Assembly (NCBI GenBank): GCA_027083695.1 | Contig: JALWNI010000103.1 | Span: 1 to 42,585, forward strand | Direction of reading: 5' to 3' | Length of the DNA: 42,585 nt | Origin: Nautiliaceae bacterium | Lineage (GTDB): Bacteria > Campylobacterota > Campylobacteria > Campylobacterales > Nautiliaceae | Shown here: in pieces, positions 25,519-35,104 of the stretch | Layout: each line of letters begins with the position of its first letter | Numbering within the stretch: the stretch's first letter is position 1 | The notes under the pieces: model-generated | Database searches by the model: none | Told to the model about the DNA's origin: nothing | What the model saw: the letters and a program-made list of their open reading frames with translations, nothing else | Made by a program: the position numbers and the translations under genes

Positions 25519-26544
25519 TTATCTCCTTGTAATTTCCTTACACAAATCTACAAAATATTTTGCATTCTCTACCGGTACATCGGGTAAAATTCCATGTCCT
25601 AAATTAAATATATGCCTATGCCCTTTCATAATTTTTGCAATTTTTTCCACTGCTTCTTTTGTAGCTTCTTTATTATAAAGTCTTGTTGGATCCATATTTC
25701 CTTGAAGCGTATAATTGTCTTTGAAAATTTTTAAAGCATATTCAATAGGTGTATTCCAGTCAACTCCCAAAACATCAAATTCTCCATCCATTCCATCCAT
25801 ATAAAGCCCTACACCTTTTGAAAATAATATAATAGGAACACTGCTATATTTTTCTTTTATATCTTTTGCAATTTTTCTCATATAATCCCAAGAAAATTCA
25901 AAAAATTTATCTCTTTCAAGCGCACCTCCCCAGCTGTCAAACACCATAACAGCATCAGCACCTGATTCTATCTGTTTAAGAAGATATTTTGTAGTCTGCT
26001 CAGTTACTTTTTCAAGAAGTTTATGTAGAGTTTCGGAATCTGCATAAACCATTTTTTTGATTTTTGCATACTGTTTAGAACCTCTGCCTTCTACCATATA
26101 AGTAGAAACCGTCCAAGGAGAGCCGCAAAATCCTATTAATGCTTTTTCTGGTGGTAACTCTTTTTTTATTTGTTTTATCCCTTCATATACATATGAAATT
26201 TTATTATATGCATCATTGTCCAGTGAAACAATATCTTCAATTTTTGAAATTTTTTTATCAAAAATCGGCCCAATCCCTTTTTCAAATCTCAAAGGAAGAC
26301 CCATTTCCATAGGTAAATTTAGTATATCGCTAAAAAGTATTGCCGCATCAACATCTAATCTTCTTATAGGTTGAAGTGTAATTTCAGCTACAATTTCAGG
26401 ATTACGCGTCATATCAAGAAAATTACCAATCTTTTTTCTTATTTCCATATATTCAGGAAGATATCTTCCAGCTTGTCTCATCATCCATACAGGAGTATAA
26501 GGTGTCTCTTTTCCAAAACATGCATCAATAAAAATCTTTCTCAT
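25519..26544 (-). CDS. hemE: Uroporphyrinogen III decarboxylase
   Basis: Decarboxylates the four acetates of uroporphyrinogen III to give coproporphyrinogen III, the HemN substrate. Of 341 residues. The signature [15 protein letters not shown] is near the N-terminus, followed by [26 protein letters not shown] and the C-terminal [12 protein letters not shown]. It is separated from hemA by a 96-base gap that holds a heptamer repeat. Confidence 0.96.
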   Translation of the reverse strand: MRKIFIDACFGKETPYTPVWMMRQAGRYLPEYMEIRKKIGNFLDMTRNPEIVAEITLQPIRRLDVDAAILFSDILNLPMEMGLPLRFEKGIGPIFDKKISKIEDIVSLDNDAYNKISYVYEGIKQIKKELPPEKALIGFCGSPWTVSTYMVEGRGSKQYAKIKKMVYADSETLHKLLEKVTEQTTKYLLKQIESGADAVMVFDSWGGALERDKFFEFSWDYMRKIAKDIKEKYSSVPIILFSKGVGLYMDGMDGEFDVLGVDWNTPIEYALKIFKDNYTLQGNMDPTRLYNKEATKEAVEKIAKIMKGHRHIFNLGHGILPDVPVENAKYFVDLCKEITRR

Positions 26545-26609
26545 TTTTTATCCTTTTTATATTCTTCCATATTTACCACTTCTAAAATTCCTATCTTTTG
26601 TTTACAATG

Positions 26610-26648
26610 TCTTGATTCCTTTTTCCCTCTATCCTACTTCCTACTTAA
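26610..26648. repeat. Short 7-bp repeat overlapping the hemA stop codon
   Basis: GATTCCT, TTTTCCC, TCTATCC, TACTTCC, TACTTAA: about five heptamers of the CTACTTC family. On the hemA strand the sequence reads AAGTAGGAAGTAGGATAGAG, and its first TAG is the hemA stop codon, so the array begins inside the gene's last codons. Confidence 0.7.
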
Positions 26649-27900
26649 ATATTCCCTTTTCCATATGATATTCACATTTATTCATATCCATTTTAAGTGA
26701 ATTTTCTCCAAAAAGCCTTTTTATTACTGAAACAAATATATCAACTTCTGCACTATCAGCCATTTTTCTAAGTGTCATATTTGGATGATGTAAAAATCTT
26801 TTAAATGCATTATGAAGTATTTTTTCTACTTCTTCTTCAAGTTCTGCTGGAATATAATGTTTTTTTACAGCATTTTTTAGAGCTCTTTTAGAACATTCAT
26901 GAGCTTTATCCTGCAAAAATTTAATAACAGGTTCAATTGAAACAGCTTGAAGATATTTTTCAAATTCTTTTACGCATTTTTTTATAACTTCATTTGCAGT
27001 TTCTACCTCTTTTTTTCTTTTTTTTAAATTCTTTTCACTAATTTCTTTTAAATCATCTACTTTTATAACTTTTATATCAGAACATTCTATATCTTCAATA
27101 TCATTTGGTATCGCCAAATCAAACCATAATCTCTTAAAACTTTTTGGTTTAATATGTTCATTTTTTATAACATAACTTGGTGCTGAGGTGGCAGAGAAAA
27201 GAAGTCTGTAATTATTAATAAGTTTTGGAAGAGATTCGAGTGAGTGTATATCAATATTTACTTCATCTCCTAGCTCTTCTTTGAGTGCAAATGCATTTTC
27301 AACCGTTCTATTTACAAGAATTATATTTACACCTTCTTTTATTAAATTTTTACAAACAATTCTTGCTGTATCACCTACACCTATCACTACTGCACTGTAA
27401 CCACTTAAATCTTCAAGTTCTTCTTTTGCACTTCTTACAGCAATACTTGCAACACTTACGGGTTCACTTGAAATTTGAGTTTGATTTCTTATCTTCTTAG
27501 CGCATTTAAAAGAAAAATGAATAAGTCTTGTTAAATCCTGAGAAATAAAATGCTTTTCATACGCTTCTACAAAAGCATCTTTAAGCTGTCCTGTAATTTG
27601 TGTTTCGCCAACAACCATAGAATCAAGAGAAGCTGCTACTTTAAAAATATGCTCAATGGCAGTCGAATTTTCATAAATTTCAGCTTTTAAAAACTCCTCA
27701 GGAGTTATAACTTTGTAAAAAACCTTATCATATAATTCATTTAAATCTCTTTTTGTATCAAAAATAACTTCAATTCTATTACATGTTTGAAGATACATAA
27801 CTTCTTTAAATTCTTCAAAATCTTCCAGTGTAAGTTTTGAAAGTTTACTTCTGAGAGTAACATCAGAATTTCTGTAATTAAAACTTATTACAAAATACAT
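26641..27900 (-). CDS. hemA: Glutamyl-tRNA reductase
   Basis: First committed step of C5-pathway heme synthesis: glutamyl-tRNA to glutamate-1-semialdehyde with NADPH. Of 419 residues, the nucleophilic Cys40 is in LQTCNRIEV, GETQITGQLKDA is the family signature, and the Rossmann region holds VIGVGDTARIV. The C-terminal dimerisation region is helical. The stop codon lies in a heptamer repeat, so the C-terminus may have been trimmed or extended by it. It begins two bases after the PhnA/YjdM gene. Confidence 0.95.
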   Translation of the reverse strand: MYFVISFNYRNSDVTLRSKLSKLTLEDFEEFKEVMYLQTCNRIEVIFDTKRDLNELYDKVFYKVITPEEFLKAEIYENSTAIEHIFKVAASLDSMVVGETQITGQLKDAFVEAYEKHFISQDLTRLIHFSFKCAKKIRNQTQISSEPVSVASIAVRSAKEELEDLSGYSAVVIGVGDTARIVCKNLIKEGVNIILVNRTVENAFALKEELGDEVNIDIHSLESLPKLINNYRLLFSATSAPSYVIKNEHIKPKSFKRLWFDLAIPNDIEDIECSDIKVIKVDDLKEISEKNLKKRKKEVETANEVIKKCVKEFEKYLQAVSIEPVIKFLQDKAHECSKRALKNAVKKHYIPAELEEEVEKILHNAFKRFLHHPNMTLRKMADSAEVDIFVSVIKRLFGENSLKMDMNKCEYHMEKGIFK

Positions 27901-27902
27901 AT

Positions 27903-28373
27903 TTATACCTTTTTAATAAACTCCGTTTTTATATAAATATTTTTTGAAAGAATATGTCCCGGAGTATCTCCAAGACGGATATTTTTAAATACCTCGCCTC
28001 GTTTAATCGTACTTCCGCCTTTTACATTTAAATCTTTTATTACCATTACATTATCACCGTTTTTTAAAATATTTCCATAAGCGTCTTTTTTTATTTCAAT
28101 TTCTGTATTCGCCCATGCTTCTTCATCTGGTTCGAGATACATCATATCAAGTAAATCGCTCCTTCCAAGTTGTTTTAAAAGTCTATATGTTAAAACCTTT
28201 ACAGCACTTTTTTCACTCCACATCGAATCATTCAAACACTGAAAATGATTTTCATCTAAATTAGTACTTTCAATTTGATTTTTACATTTTTCACACAAAT
28301 TTACATATTCATCTTTTGGTTCAACTTTAAAAGAAGTCACATTATTCTCACTTCCACACAATTCACATATCAT
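27903..28373 (-). CDS. PhnA/YjdM-type zinc-ribbon protein
   Basis: A 156-residue protein with an N-terminal zinc ribbon (CELCGSEN and CEKC) and a C-terminal PhnA-like beta domain (AYGNILKNGDNVMVIKDLNVKGGSTIKRGEVFKNI). The family was named for phosphonate-operon neighbours but is not required for phosphonate use; its role is unclear. It overlaps the ccsBA stop by four bases and is followed two bases later by hemA, so it belongs to the cytochrome/heme run. Confidence 0.85.
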   Translation of the reverse strand: MICELCGSENNVTSFKVEPKDEYVNLCEKCKNQIESTNLDENHFQCLNDSMWSEKSAVKVLTYRLLKQLGRSDLLDMMYLEPDEEAWANTEIEIKKDAYGNILKNGDNVMVIKDLNVKGGSTIKRGEVFKNIRLGDTPGHILSKNIYIKTEFIKKV

Positions 28374-30892
28374 TTATTCTCCTTAAATTCTGGATGATAA
28401 TCATTATTTTCATTATTTTCACTAAATTCAATAGGTTTACTAACTTTATGCATAATTCCCATAATCAATGTTACCAATGCTACTACAAACCAAGCTCCCA
28501 TTCCTGCAAACAATACTCCAACCCACCAATAACCGTTTGCAACTCCTTGACCATAACTATGAAGACCTTGTGCTATATAAAAATTGACCCCAAAATATGT
28601 CATTAAAATGAAAAAGAAACTTAAAAATGAAAGAAGTGAAAAAATAAATTCTCCTCTCATTTTAGGAATCATTTTTGAGTGAATTACAAGAGCATAAACA
28701 ACCATACTAATTAAACTCCAAGTCTCTTTTGGGTCCCAAGACCAGTATCTTCCCCAACTTTCATTAGCCCAAACACCTCCTAAGAAAGTACCAATACTTA
28801 GTAATGCCAAACCAATATATAAAGCAATATAAATAATATTATTTAACTGTTTAATTTGTAAATCCAAATCCCTTTTCATGTATTTTTTAATTGCAAACAA
28901 TATCATATTTAGCAATCCCAGCATACTACCAACAGCTAAAAACCCATAACTTGACGTAATAACTGCAACATGCACTAAAAGCCAATATGATTTTAATACA
29001 GGTACAAGATTTGTTATTTGAGGATTTATGTTATTAAGATGTGCAACCATCATAAACATACCTGCAACAAAAAAGCCTGCACCAAACGCAAGCATTGAAC
29101 GCCTGAAAAAGATTAATGAAGCAAAAGCAGCACCCCATGCAATAAATATAATTGATTCATAAGCATCTGACCAAGGAGCATGTCCTGCAACATACCATCT
29201 TAATAACATATTACCAGTATGAAGTAAGAATGCAATCCATCCAAGTGCAACTACTATTATTTCTATTTTTTTAAATTTTTTAAGTTTTAAAATTTCAATA
29301 AACCCTAAAATTATTGCAATTAATCCAAGAGTCGAATATATGCCTATTAATTTTGGAAAAATTTGTAGTCTATTATAAGTAATTTCCCATTTAATTCTAC
29401 TAGGACTTGGTAAAATTTTTCCACTATATGATTTTTGAAGCTCATAAATTTTAAGTCTTGCATTTTTAACTTCTTGTGTATTGTAAGTTTTTACACCATA
29501 AACTAAATTCTTAAATAAATTGAAATAAAAATTAGCATCCATAGGGCTCATAAGTCTCATTTTAACAGCTTGTTCAAGTTCAGGCAAGGAAAACCATTTA
29601 TAATTCATTTTTGCAGAATTTGGTGTTGGAAAGAGATGAAAAATAGATGCTGTATAAACAGTAAAGGCTACATAAACCCTTTCATTTATTTTTAAATATT
29701 CTCTTTGCAAAACATTTCTATCTTTATCAGGTGTTCTTAATGCTTCATCAACTTGTTTTTGAAATATAAAGTTACCTTTTGAATCAAAAAAAGCATTATA
29801 AGGCGCATATTTTCCTTTTATGTTTAATAATTTACGAATTTTAGGGTGACCAACATAAATTAAAGGAAGTTTTTGAAATTCTGATGGATACGCAACCATT
29901 CCGGCAACAATTTGATTATAGTTCATTCCTAAAATATGTGATTTAAAAGTCATTTTGTGAACAATATCTAAATCAAGTGTATCCATTGGTTCAATTCTAC
30001 CTCTTTGTTGAACTAGTGTTAAAGCCCACTGATTTGAAGGTTGAAGTGATTTTTTTATATATTCTTGTAAATTAAATGCTTGGAGATTATGTGACGACAT
30101 TAAAAACAATGCAATACCAAAAAGCCCACTTTTTTTAAGTTTTTTTACAGTAAGCATAAATCTTGATTTTCTATAAATCATACTCCAAATAAATCCGATA
30201 GCCAACAAAAGATAACCAAGATAAGTTACATACATACCCGGGTCATGATTTACAGAAAGAATACTTCCTTTTCCATCCATATCAAAACTGGCCTGATAAA
30301 ATCTATAACCTCTATAAACCAAAATATGATTCATATAAATATGATATTTAAAAGTCTTATGGTGTGCTTTGTCAATAATAGTAATATAACTATCATAACT
30401 ACTAGGTTGCATACTTCCTGGATATTTATGAATAACAAATTTATCAAGTCTTACGGTAAATCCAAGTTTCTTAGGATAAACATCAGCAGGATTTGCCCTA
30501 CTTTTTTCTACCATTATATAATTTTTACTTTCTCCAATTCTTAAATGCAGCTGTCCTTCATAACCAAAATATCTAGTAATAGCAGCACCGATTAATATTA
30601 CAATTATTGATAAATGTAATAAAAAAACAGGAGGTTTTTTGTAAGTTTTAAATCTAAACATAACTCCTATTAAATTAATACCCAAAAGCCATAAAATAAT
30701 TTCAAACCATTTTGTAGCATAAACATATTTCCAAGCATCATTTAAATTAAAAGTATGTATTACACCCATTGAATCCACATAAAAACCAAGAGTTGCCCAT
30801 GCCATAGCAGCAATAAAAATCAAAGATAAAACAACTGCCATTTCAAGTGAAAAGAAAAAATTATATATTTTTTTTAATGGTGAATTATTCAT
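28370..30892 (-). CDS. ccsBA: Fused cytochrome c synthase CcsBA (System II)
   Basis: One 840-residue membrane protein joining ResB/CcsB and CcsA, which exports heme and attaches it to CxxCH apocytochromes in the periplasm. The N-terminal half has ResB-type membrane segments and a large periplasmic domain (about 95-220), then a further long soluble segment (about 270-500). The C-terminal CcsA half carries the WWD heme-binding motif WGRYWSWDPKETW (near residue 715). The fusion is usual in Campylobacterota. It serves the NapB and tetraheme cytochromes here. AAGGAT precedes the start. Confidence 0.94.
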   Translation of the reverse strand: MNNSPLKKIYNFFFSLEMAVVLSLIFIAAMAWATLGFYVDSMGVIHTFNLNDAWKYVYATKWFEIILWLLGINLIGVMFRFKTYKKPPVFLLHLSIIVILIGAAITRYFGYEGQLHLRIGESKNYIMVEKSRANPADVYPKKLGFTVRLDKFVIHKYPGSMQPSSYDSYITIIDKAHHKTFKYHIYMNHILVYRGYRFYQASFDMDGKGSILSVNHDPGMYVTYLGYLLLAIGFIWSMIYRKSRFMLTVKKLKKSGLFGIALFLMSSHNLQAFNLQEYIKKSLQPSNQWALTLVQQRGRIEPMDTLDLDIVHKMTFKSHILGMNYNQIVAGMVAYPSEFQKLPLIYVGHPKIRKLLNIKGKYAPYNAFFDSKGNFIFQKQVDEALRTPDKDRNVLQREYLKINERVYVAFTVYTASIFHLFPTPNSAKMNYKWFSLPELEQAVKMRLMSPMDANFYFNLFKNLVYGVKTYNTQEVKNARLKIYELQKSYSGKILPSPSRIKWEITYNRLQIFPKLIGIYSTLGLIAIILGFIEILKLKKFKKIEIIVVALGWIAFLLHTGNMLLRWYVAGHAPWSDAYESIIFIAWGAAFASLIFFRRSMLAFGAGFFVAGMFMMVAHLNNINPQITNLVPVLKSYWLLVHVAVITSSYGFLAVGSMLGLLNMILFAIKKYMKRDLDLQIKQLNNIIYIALYIGLALLSIGTFLGGVWANESWGRYWSWDPKETWSLISMVVYALVIHSKMIPKMRGEFIFSLLSFLSFFFILMTYFGVNFYIAQGLHSYGQGVANGYWWVGVLFAGMGAWFVVALVTLIMGIMHKVSKPIEFSENNENNDYHPEFKENK

Positions 30893-30896
30893 ATAT

Positions 30897-31313
30897 CTAT
30901 CCTTTATAACTTTGTGCTATTTCTTTTAAACCTTTTAAGAAAACTTGTGGAGGTCTAGCACCGATTATGACACGATAAAGCTCACCATTAGGTTTAATGA
31001 ATAAAATTGTAGGGGTAGAGCCTGTAAAATAACTTTGTACTTCTACCGGAATATTGTCTTTATCCGCAAGATAAAATACAGGTACAAAATTAGAATTAAT
31101 GTAATTTGCAACTTCATTATCAGTATACACTTTTGAAGCTAAATATCTACAAGGAGGACAATGAGATAAAGATATATCAACCATAATTAATTTATGCTCT
31201 TTTTGAGCAATCATTTTTGCTGTATTATAACTAATAGCCCAATTAACTTTACCACTCCAATCAAATGCAAAAGCAAACAAAACACCTACTACTAACAATA
31301 ATAATTTCTTCAT
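30897..31313 (-). CDS. Periplasmic thioredoxin-fold protein, CPPC active site
   Basis: A 138-residue protein with an N-terminal signal peptide (MKKLLLLVVGVLFAFA) and a thioredoxin fold with active site CPPC (SHCPPCRYLA) and cis-Pro in GSTPTILFI. Directly upstream of ccsBA (four bases), it is likely the reductant that keeps apocytochrome CxxCH thiols reduced, analogous to CcsX/ResA. That role is inferred from position; SoxW/DsbD-tail-like proteins are the alternative. A short CTCCT-TTTT-AGGAG hairpin covers its ribosome site (31318-31331). Confidence 0.85.
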   Translation of the reverse strand: MKKLLLLVVGVLFAFAFDWSGKVNWAISYNTAKMIAQKEHKLIMVDISLSHCPPCRYLASKVYTDNEVANYINSNFVPVFYLADKDNIPVEVQSYFTGSTPTILFIKPNGELYRVIIGARPPQVFLKGLKEIAQSYKG

Positions 31314-31388
31314 ATTTCTCCTTTTTAGGAGTATTTTAACATAAATATCATATTAATGTAACATTAATGAAAGAAAAAAAAGGAGAAA

Positions 31389-31946
31389 TTATTCAGATAA
31401 AGCTTCTAACAGATTAGGATGAGCAAAGTGAGTCATAATTCTATCATTATGGCATTTTACACAACTAACATTTTTACCTTCACTTTTTGGTTTCCAATAA
31501 TATTCTTCATGTATTTTTTTAATATTTTCACTCAATCCAACAGCTTTTTCAGGATTTTTAATACCTTGATGACATTTTAAACATCCACTGTCATAAACAT
31601 AATTTTGCATTTCATTGAAATTCTCTTTAAAATTAACCATTTTTATAAGTCCGACATGCGCTAAGAAATCTCTTGTACCGCTAATTCCTTTTGCAACTAA
31701 ATATCCCGCTATTGAGTTATGAGGTAAATGACAATCTGTACATTCACTAGCTGCAAACCCTTGTGGATTATTACCTCCGTGAACACTAAACGCAAATGTT
31801 TCACCCATTGGTTTCATTTCATGACAACTCATACAAAATTCAGGTTTTCCTGTTTCTTCTACTGCCACAGCAGCAATGTACGCTATTCCTAAGCCAATAA
31901 TAGCCCCACAAATCAAAGAGCCAATAATAATTTTTTTATTTGCCAT
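31389..31946 (-). CDS. Tetraheme cytochrome c, NapC/NrfH family
   Basis: A 185-residue membrane-anchored quinol dehydrogenase with one N-terminal helix (about 5-27) and four heme motifs: CMSCH, CTDCH, CLKCH and CVKCH. The first is followed by EM (CHEM), as in the NrfH branch whose first heme uses a Met ligand. No NrfA follows. In Nautilia the described nitrate ammonification (reverse hydroxylamine:ubiquinone reductase module) lacks NrfA, so this protein may feed a hydroxylamine-forming enzyme or Nap. It has its own promoter, with 11-bp-spaced GTGC repeats shared with napA. Confidence 0.88.
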   Translation of the reverse strand: MANKKIIIGSLICGAIIGLGIAYIAAVAVEETGKPEFCMSCHEMKPMGETFAFSVHGGNNPQGFAASECTDCHLPHNSIAGYLVAKGISGTRDFLAHVGLIKMVNFKENFNEMQNYVYDSGCLKCHQGIKNPEKAVGLSENIKKIHEEYYWKPKSEGKNVSCVKCHNDRIMTHFAHPNLLEALSE

Positions 31947-31970
31947 AACACTTTACCTTTTTTTGATTTG

Positions 31971-32001
31971 ATTATATGTAAAGTTTGTGCTTAAAAAGTG
32001 C
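31971..32001 (-). promoter_or_regulatory. Tetraheme cytochrome promoter with 11-bp-spaced GTGC repeats
   Basis: On the minus strand the -10 box TATAAT lies at 31976-31971. Where a -35 box would be, two GCAC (plus-strand GTGC) half-sites at 31987-31990 and 31998-32001 are exactly 11 bases apart, one helical turn. The distal half-site lies within the last codons of the kinase gene. The same spacing and core occur upstream of napA. Binding by the adjacent OmpR-family regulator is a natural guess. Confidence 0.55.
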
Positions 32002-33628
32002 TTTTTTTATTTAAATCTATAACAAAAATCGCACCTTTGTCAGAATTATATGCAAAAAGTTCTCCATTAAAATGTTGATTTATAATAACTTTACTCATAT
32101 AAAGGCCTATTCCTGTACCTTGCGATTGAAATTTGGTAGTAAAATATGGTTCAAAGATTTTATCTTTTATCTCTTCTGGGACACCTCCCGCGTTATCCTC
32201 AATTTCTATTTTTTTCCCTCTTATTCGAATCCAAATTTTTCTATTTTTAATATCTCTTTCTTTAAGAACATCTATTGCATTATTTATTATATTTAATATA
32301 ACTTGCGAAAACTCACTTCTATAACCCAAAATTGATTCTGTTTTTATAAATTCGACTTCTACATTTACTTTATTTTGTTTCAATCTTCCTTCTATTAATT
32401 TTAAAGCATCTTCAATAATTTCTCTTGGACAAAACTCAACTTTTTTAGTGTCTTTTTTAAAAAAATTAGTAAAATCATCAATAGTTTGTGACATATAATT
32501 TATTTGTGCATAAGCTTGATTTTTAAATTTTTCAATAAAATCTGGTGTTAATTTATTTTTACTGACAGCCAATTCAAAATTTTGAATTAATAATGAAAGT
32601 CTAGTTAAAGGATGTCTCCATTGATGTGCTATATTACCAAGCATTTCACCAAGAGCCGCTAATTTACTTTGAGCTATAAGCAATTGTTCTTTTTCTTGTC
32701 TTTTTTCAATCTCTTGTTTTACTCTTTTATCCAGTTCCTGATAAAATGAATATAACGGTTTTGAGAAAAACATTCCAAGAGGAATAGCAAAAAATATAGA
32801 AATTATTATCATAATAAGTGTTAAAGTTTTTGATATTTCATTTGTTTTATTAATCAAATTTTTATTTTGTATAAAAACCATTTTCATTTTTTTATTTAAT
32901 TTTTTAACATATATTCCATCTGTAACAAAACCTTCATCAGTTTTTAATATTTTCTTATTTAAAAAATAATTAAAAACATCATTTAAATTTTTCTCTTTAT
33001 ATATATCCGAAAAAAGAATATTTCCAAATTTATCTATAACTAAAAAATGATAAAAATTATTATTTTTAAAAAGTCCTCTAATTAGAGCTTTTACTTCAAT
33101 AAAACCTGGGTATTTTTCTATTTTAACAGGCGAAAAAGCAATAAATTCAATACCATTATTTTTAAATCTTTCTTTAAAAAAGATATTTTTGTCACTTTTT
33201 AAATTTTCAACTTTTAAAGGTTTCCCATAATTGTTACAATAAATAGTATTAGCAAATTTTTTACAGGATATTATATCTTTACCATAATTATTGAAATAAT
33301 CAATCTGTTTTAAATCATTATTTGCATATAACATTGTTTTAAAAACCGACTTCAAAATTTCATCATTAGGTGTAAAAGTAGAATTAAAAATATCGTTTTT
33401 AGCAAGAGCAAGTGTAGTATTTTTAATAGTATTTTCTTTTGCTTTATAATTTAAATAAATATTTTCTGCCAAAATTCTGATTTTATCTTCAAATTCTTGT
33501 GTTGTTAATCGAGTAAACATATATATAGAAGTGTAAGTTGTTATAACAATAATTACAAATGCAAATATTACAAAAGCAAAGGTTAAATCAAATTTAAAAT
33601 CACTTGAATTTTTCAATTTTATATCCAA
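31991..33628 (-). CDS. Membrane sensor histidine kinase
   Basis: A 545-residue kinase with a transmembrane helix (about 16-38), a periplasmic sensing domain of about 230 residues (two Cys in ISCKKFANTIYC), a second helix (about 270-292), a linker coiled coil and the catalytic core. The H-box is NIAHQWRHPLTRL (phospho-acceptor His near 335); the N-box is NIINNAIDVL; then DNAGGVPEEI and GTGIGLYMSK. The HQWRHPL form is typical of Campylobacterota kinases. It overlaps the response regulator by 29 bases. Its position between mod and nap/cytochrome genes suggests sensing of nitrate or another electron acceptor; no known nitrate-binding motif is visible. Confidence 0.92.
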   Translation of the reverse strand: MDIKLKNSSDFKFDLTFAFVIFAFVIIVITTYTSIYMFTRLTTQEFEDKIRILAENIYLNYKAKENTIKNTTLALAKNDIFNSTFTPNDEILKSVFKTMLYANNDLKQIDYFNNYGKDIISCKKFANTIYCNNYGKPLKVENLKSDKNIFFKERFKNNGIEFIAFSPVKIEKYPGFIEVKALIRGLFKNNNFYHFLVIDKFGNILFSDIYKEKNLNDVFNYFLNKKILKTDEGFVTDGIYVKKLNKKMKMVFIQNKNLINKTNEISKTLTLIMIIISIFFAIPLGMFFSKPLYSFYQELDKRVKQEIEKRQEKEQLLIAQSKLAALGEMLGNIAHQWRHPLTRLSLLIQNFELAVSKNKLTPDFIEKFKNQAYAQINYMSQTIDDFTNFFKKDTKKVEFCPREIIEDALKLIEGRLKQNKVNVEVEFIKTESILGYRSEFSQVILNIINNAIDVLKERDIKNRKIWIRIRGKKIEIEDNAGGVPEEIKDKIFEPYFTTKFQSQGTGIGLYMSKVIINQHFNGELFAYNSDKGAIFVIDLNKKSTF

Positions 33629-34250
33629 TGCCTCTTATATTTTTAATAAAATTTTCTTTTAATTTACTTCTTAATTTTTTTACTTGTGTTCTAATTGTAT
33701 TATTACATATATCTTTTCCATCCCAAACATAATCTCTAAGTCTTTCAAGCTCTACAACTTGACCAATATTTTTAATAAGCATTTCAAGAAAATATTTTTC
33801 ATTTTGCGTTAAATCAACTTCTTCATTTTTATAAAAAAGTTTAAGTTTATCCAAATCAAATTTATAATTTTCAGTAATTTTTATTTCATTGGTATTTTTA
33901 AACACTAGTCTTTTTATTCTAAGTTCTAATTCTTTAAGTTCAAAAGGTTTTTTAATATAATCTGCTGCTCCAATATCAAAAGCTTGCTCTATATGATTTA
34001 TATCCGAATAAGCAGTAATAAAAATAACAGGAACATCTTTTGCATAATTTTTAAGTTCTTCATAAAGTTCATAACCGTTCATTTCAGGCATATTTATATC
34101 CAGTAAAAAAATATCATAATGATCGGGATATACTTCTTCTAATGCTTTTAATGGTGAAGAGTAATAATCTACCCTATTATCTTGTAATTCTAAATAATTT
34201 TTTATTGATTCTCCGATAAACTCATCATCTTCTATTAATAAAATTCTCAT
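33600..34250 (-). CDS. OmpR-family response regulator
   Basis: A 216-residue regulator: receiver domain with acidic pocket IEDDE, phospho-acceptor Asp51 (FLLDINMPEMNG), Thr79 (FITAYS) and Lys101 (YIKKPF); then a C-terminal winged helix (about 120-215, NTIRTQVKKLRSKL and IRGIGYKI). It forms a pair with the overlapping kinase gene and overlaps modC by four bases. OmpR-type proteins usually bind two direct repeats about 11 bases apart, as found upstream of napA and of the tetraheme cytochrome gene. Confidence 0.94.
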   Translation of the reverse strand: MRILLIEDDEFIGESIKNYLELQDNRVDYYSSPLKALEEVYPDHYDIFLLDINMPEMNGYELYEELKNYAKDVPVIFITAYSDINHIEQAFDIGAADYIKKPFELKELELRIKRLVFKNTNEIKITENYKFDLDKLKLFYKNEEVDLTQNEKYFLEMLIKNIGQVVELERLRDYVWDGKDICNNTIRTQVKKLRSKLKENFIKNIRGIGYKIEKFK

Positions 34251-35104
34251 TTAATTACCTTTATATTTGGATGAAATGCTTTTGTGGATAAAATAATATT
34301 ATCACCTATTTTTATCTCCTTCGCTTCTGTTTGAGACAACACACACTCTACAATATTATTACCAATACTTATAACTGCTATATCAATAATATCTGCCTTA
34401 ATTATATCAATAATTTTTCCTTTAACAGTAAATTTTTCACTTGTTTTTGAATTAATCAAAAGTTTTTTTGCATTTCCATATTTTATTATTTTTCCATGTT
34501 TTAATTCTACTAAATTATCTGCAAGTTTATAAACTTCACTTGATGAATGACTAACCATTATCGTCGTCAAATTAAATTCTTTATGAAAATAAAATAATTT
34601 CTCTTGCAAATCTTCTCTTCTTTTTTCATCTAATGCGGAAAAAGGTTCATCCAAAAGTAATAATTTAGGCTTTCTCATTAAAGCTCTGGCAATTGCCACT
34701 CTTTGTTTTTGTCCTCCGCTCAAAGTATTGGGATATCTATCTTTTAAATTTGCAATTCCGCTTATTTTTAATAAATATAATGCTAATTTTTTATCATTTT
34801 TTACATATAAAAGATTATCTATTACCTTCATATTTGGAAAAAGAGCAAAATCTTGAAAAACGAATCCTATTCCTCTTTTTTGAGGTGGCAAAAATTTATT
34901 TTTATCCTGCCATATTTCATTATCAACAATGATTTTGCCATTACTCTTTTCAAGCCCAGCCAATATTCTTAAAAGAGTTGTCTTTCCACTTCCGCTTTCA
35001 CCTGTAAGTGCTAAAAATTCACCTTTCTTTATATTAATGGAAACATTTAATTCCATATTTTGAACAATGCCTTTTAATTTTTTTCTTACATCAATAAATA
35101 TCAT
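34247..35104 (-). CDS. modC: Molybdate ABC transporter ATP-binding protein
   Basis: A 285-residue ABC ATPase: Walker A GESGSGKTT (35-43), signature TLSGGQKQRVAIARAL, Walker B LLLLDEPFSALD, switch His in VSHSSSEV. A C-terminal TOBE/Mop-like domain (about 215-285, VKGKIIDIIKADIIDIAVISIG) binds oxyanion. It powers import of molybdate for the NapA cofactor; tungstate cannot be excluded. It overlaps modB by 14 bases and the regulator by four. Confidence 0.94.
   Translation of the reverse strand: MIFIDVRKKLKGIVQNMELNVSINIKKGEFLALTGESGSGKTTLLRILAGLEKSNGKIIVDNEIWQDKNKFLPPQKRGIGFVFQDFALFPNMKVIDNLLYVKNDKKLALYLLKISGIANLKDRYPNTLSGGQKQRVAIARALMRKPKLLLLDEPFSALDEKRREDLQEKLFYFHKEFNLTTIMVSHSSSEVYKLADNLVELKHGKIIKYGNAKKLLINSKTSEKFTVKGKIIDIIKADIIDIAVISIGNNIVECVLSQTEAKEIKIGDNIILSTKAFHPNIKVIK

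Noticed and set aside
31318-31331. CTCCT-TTTT-AGGAG hairpin at the thioredoxin gene start
   Set aside because: It does cover the ribosome site, but the stem is only 5 bp and is the kind of match expected from a ribosome site near a T-run; not strong enough for a regulatory call.
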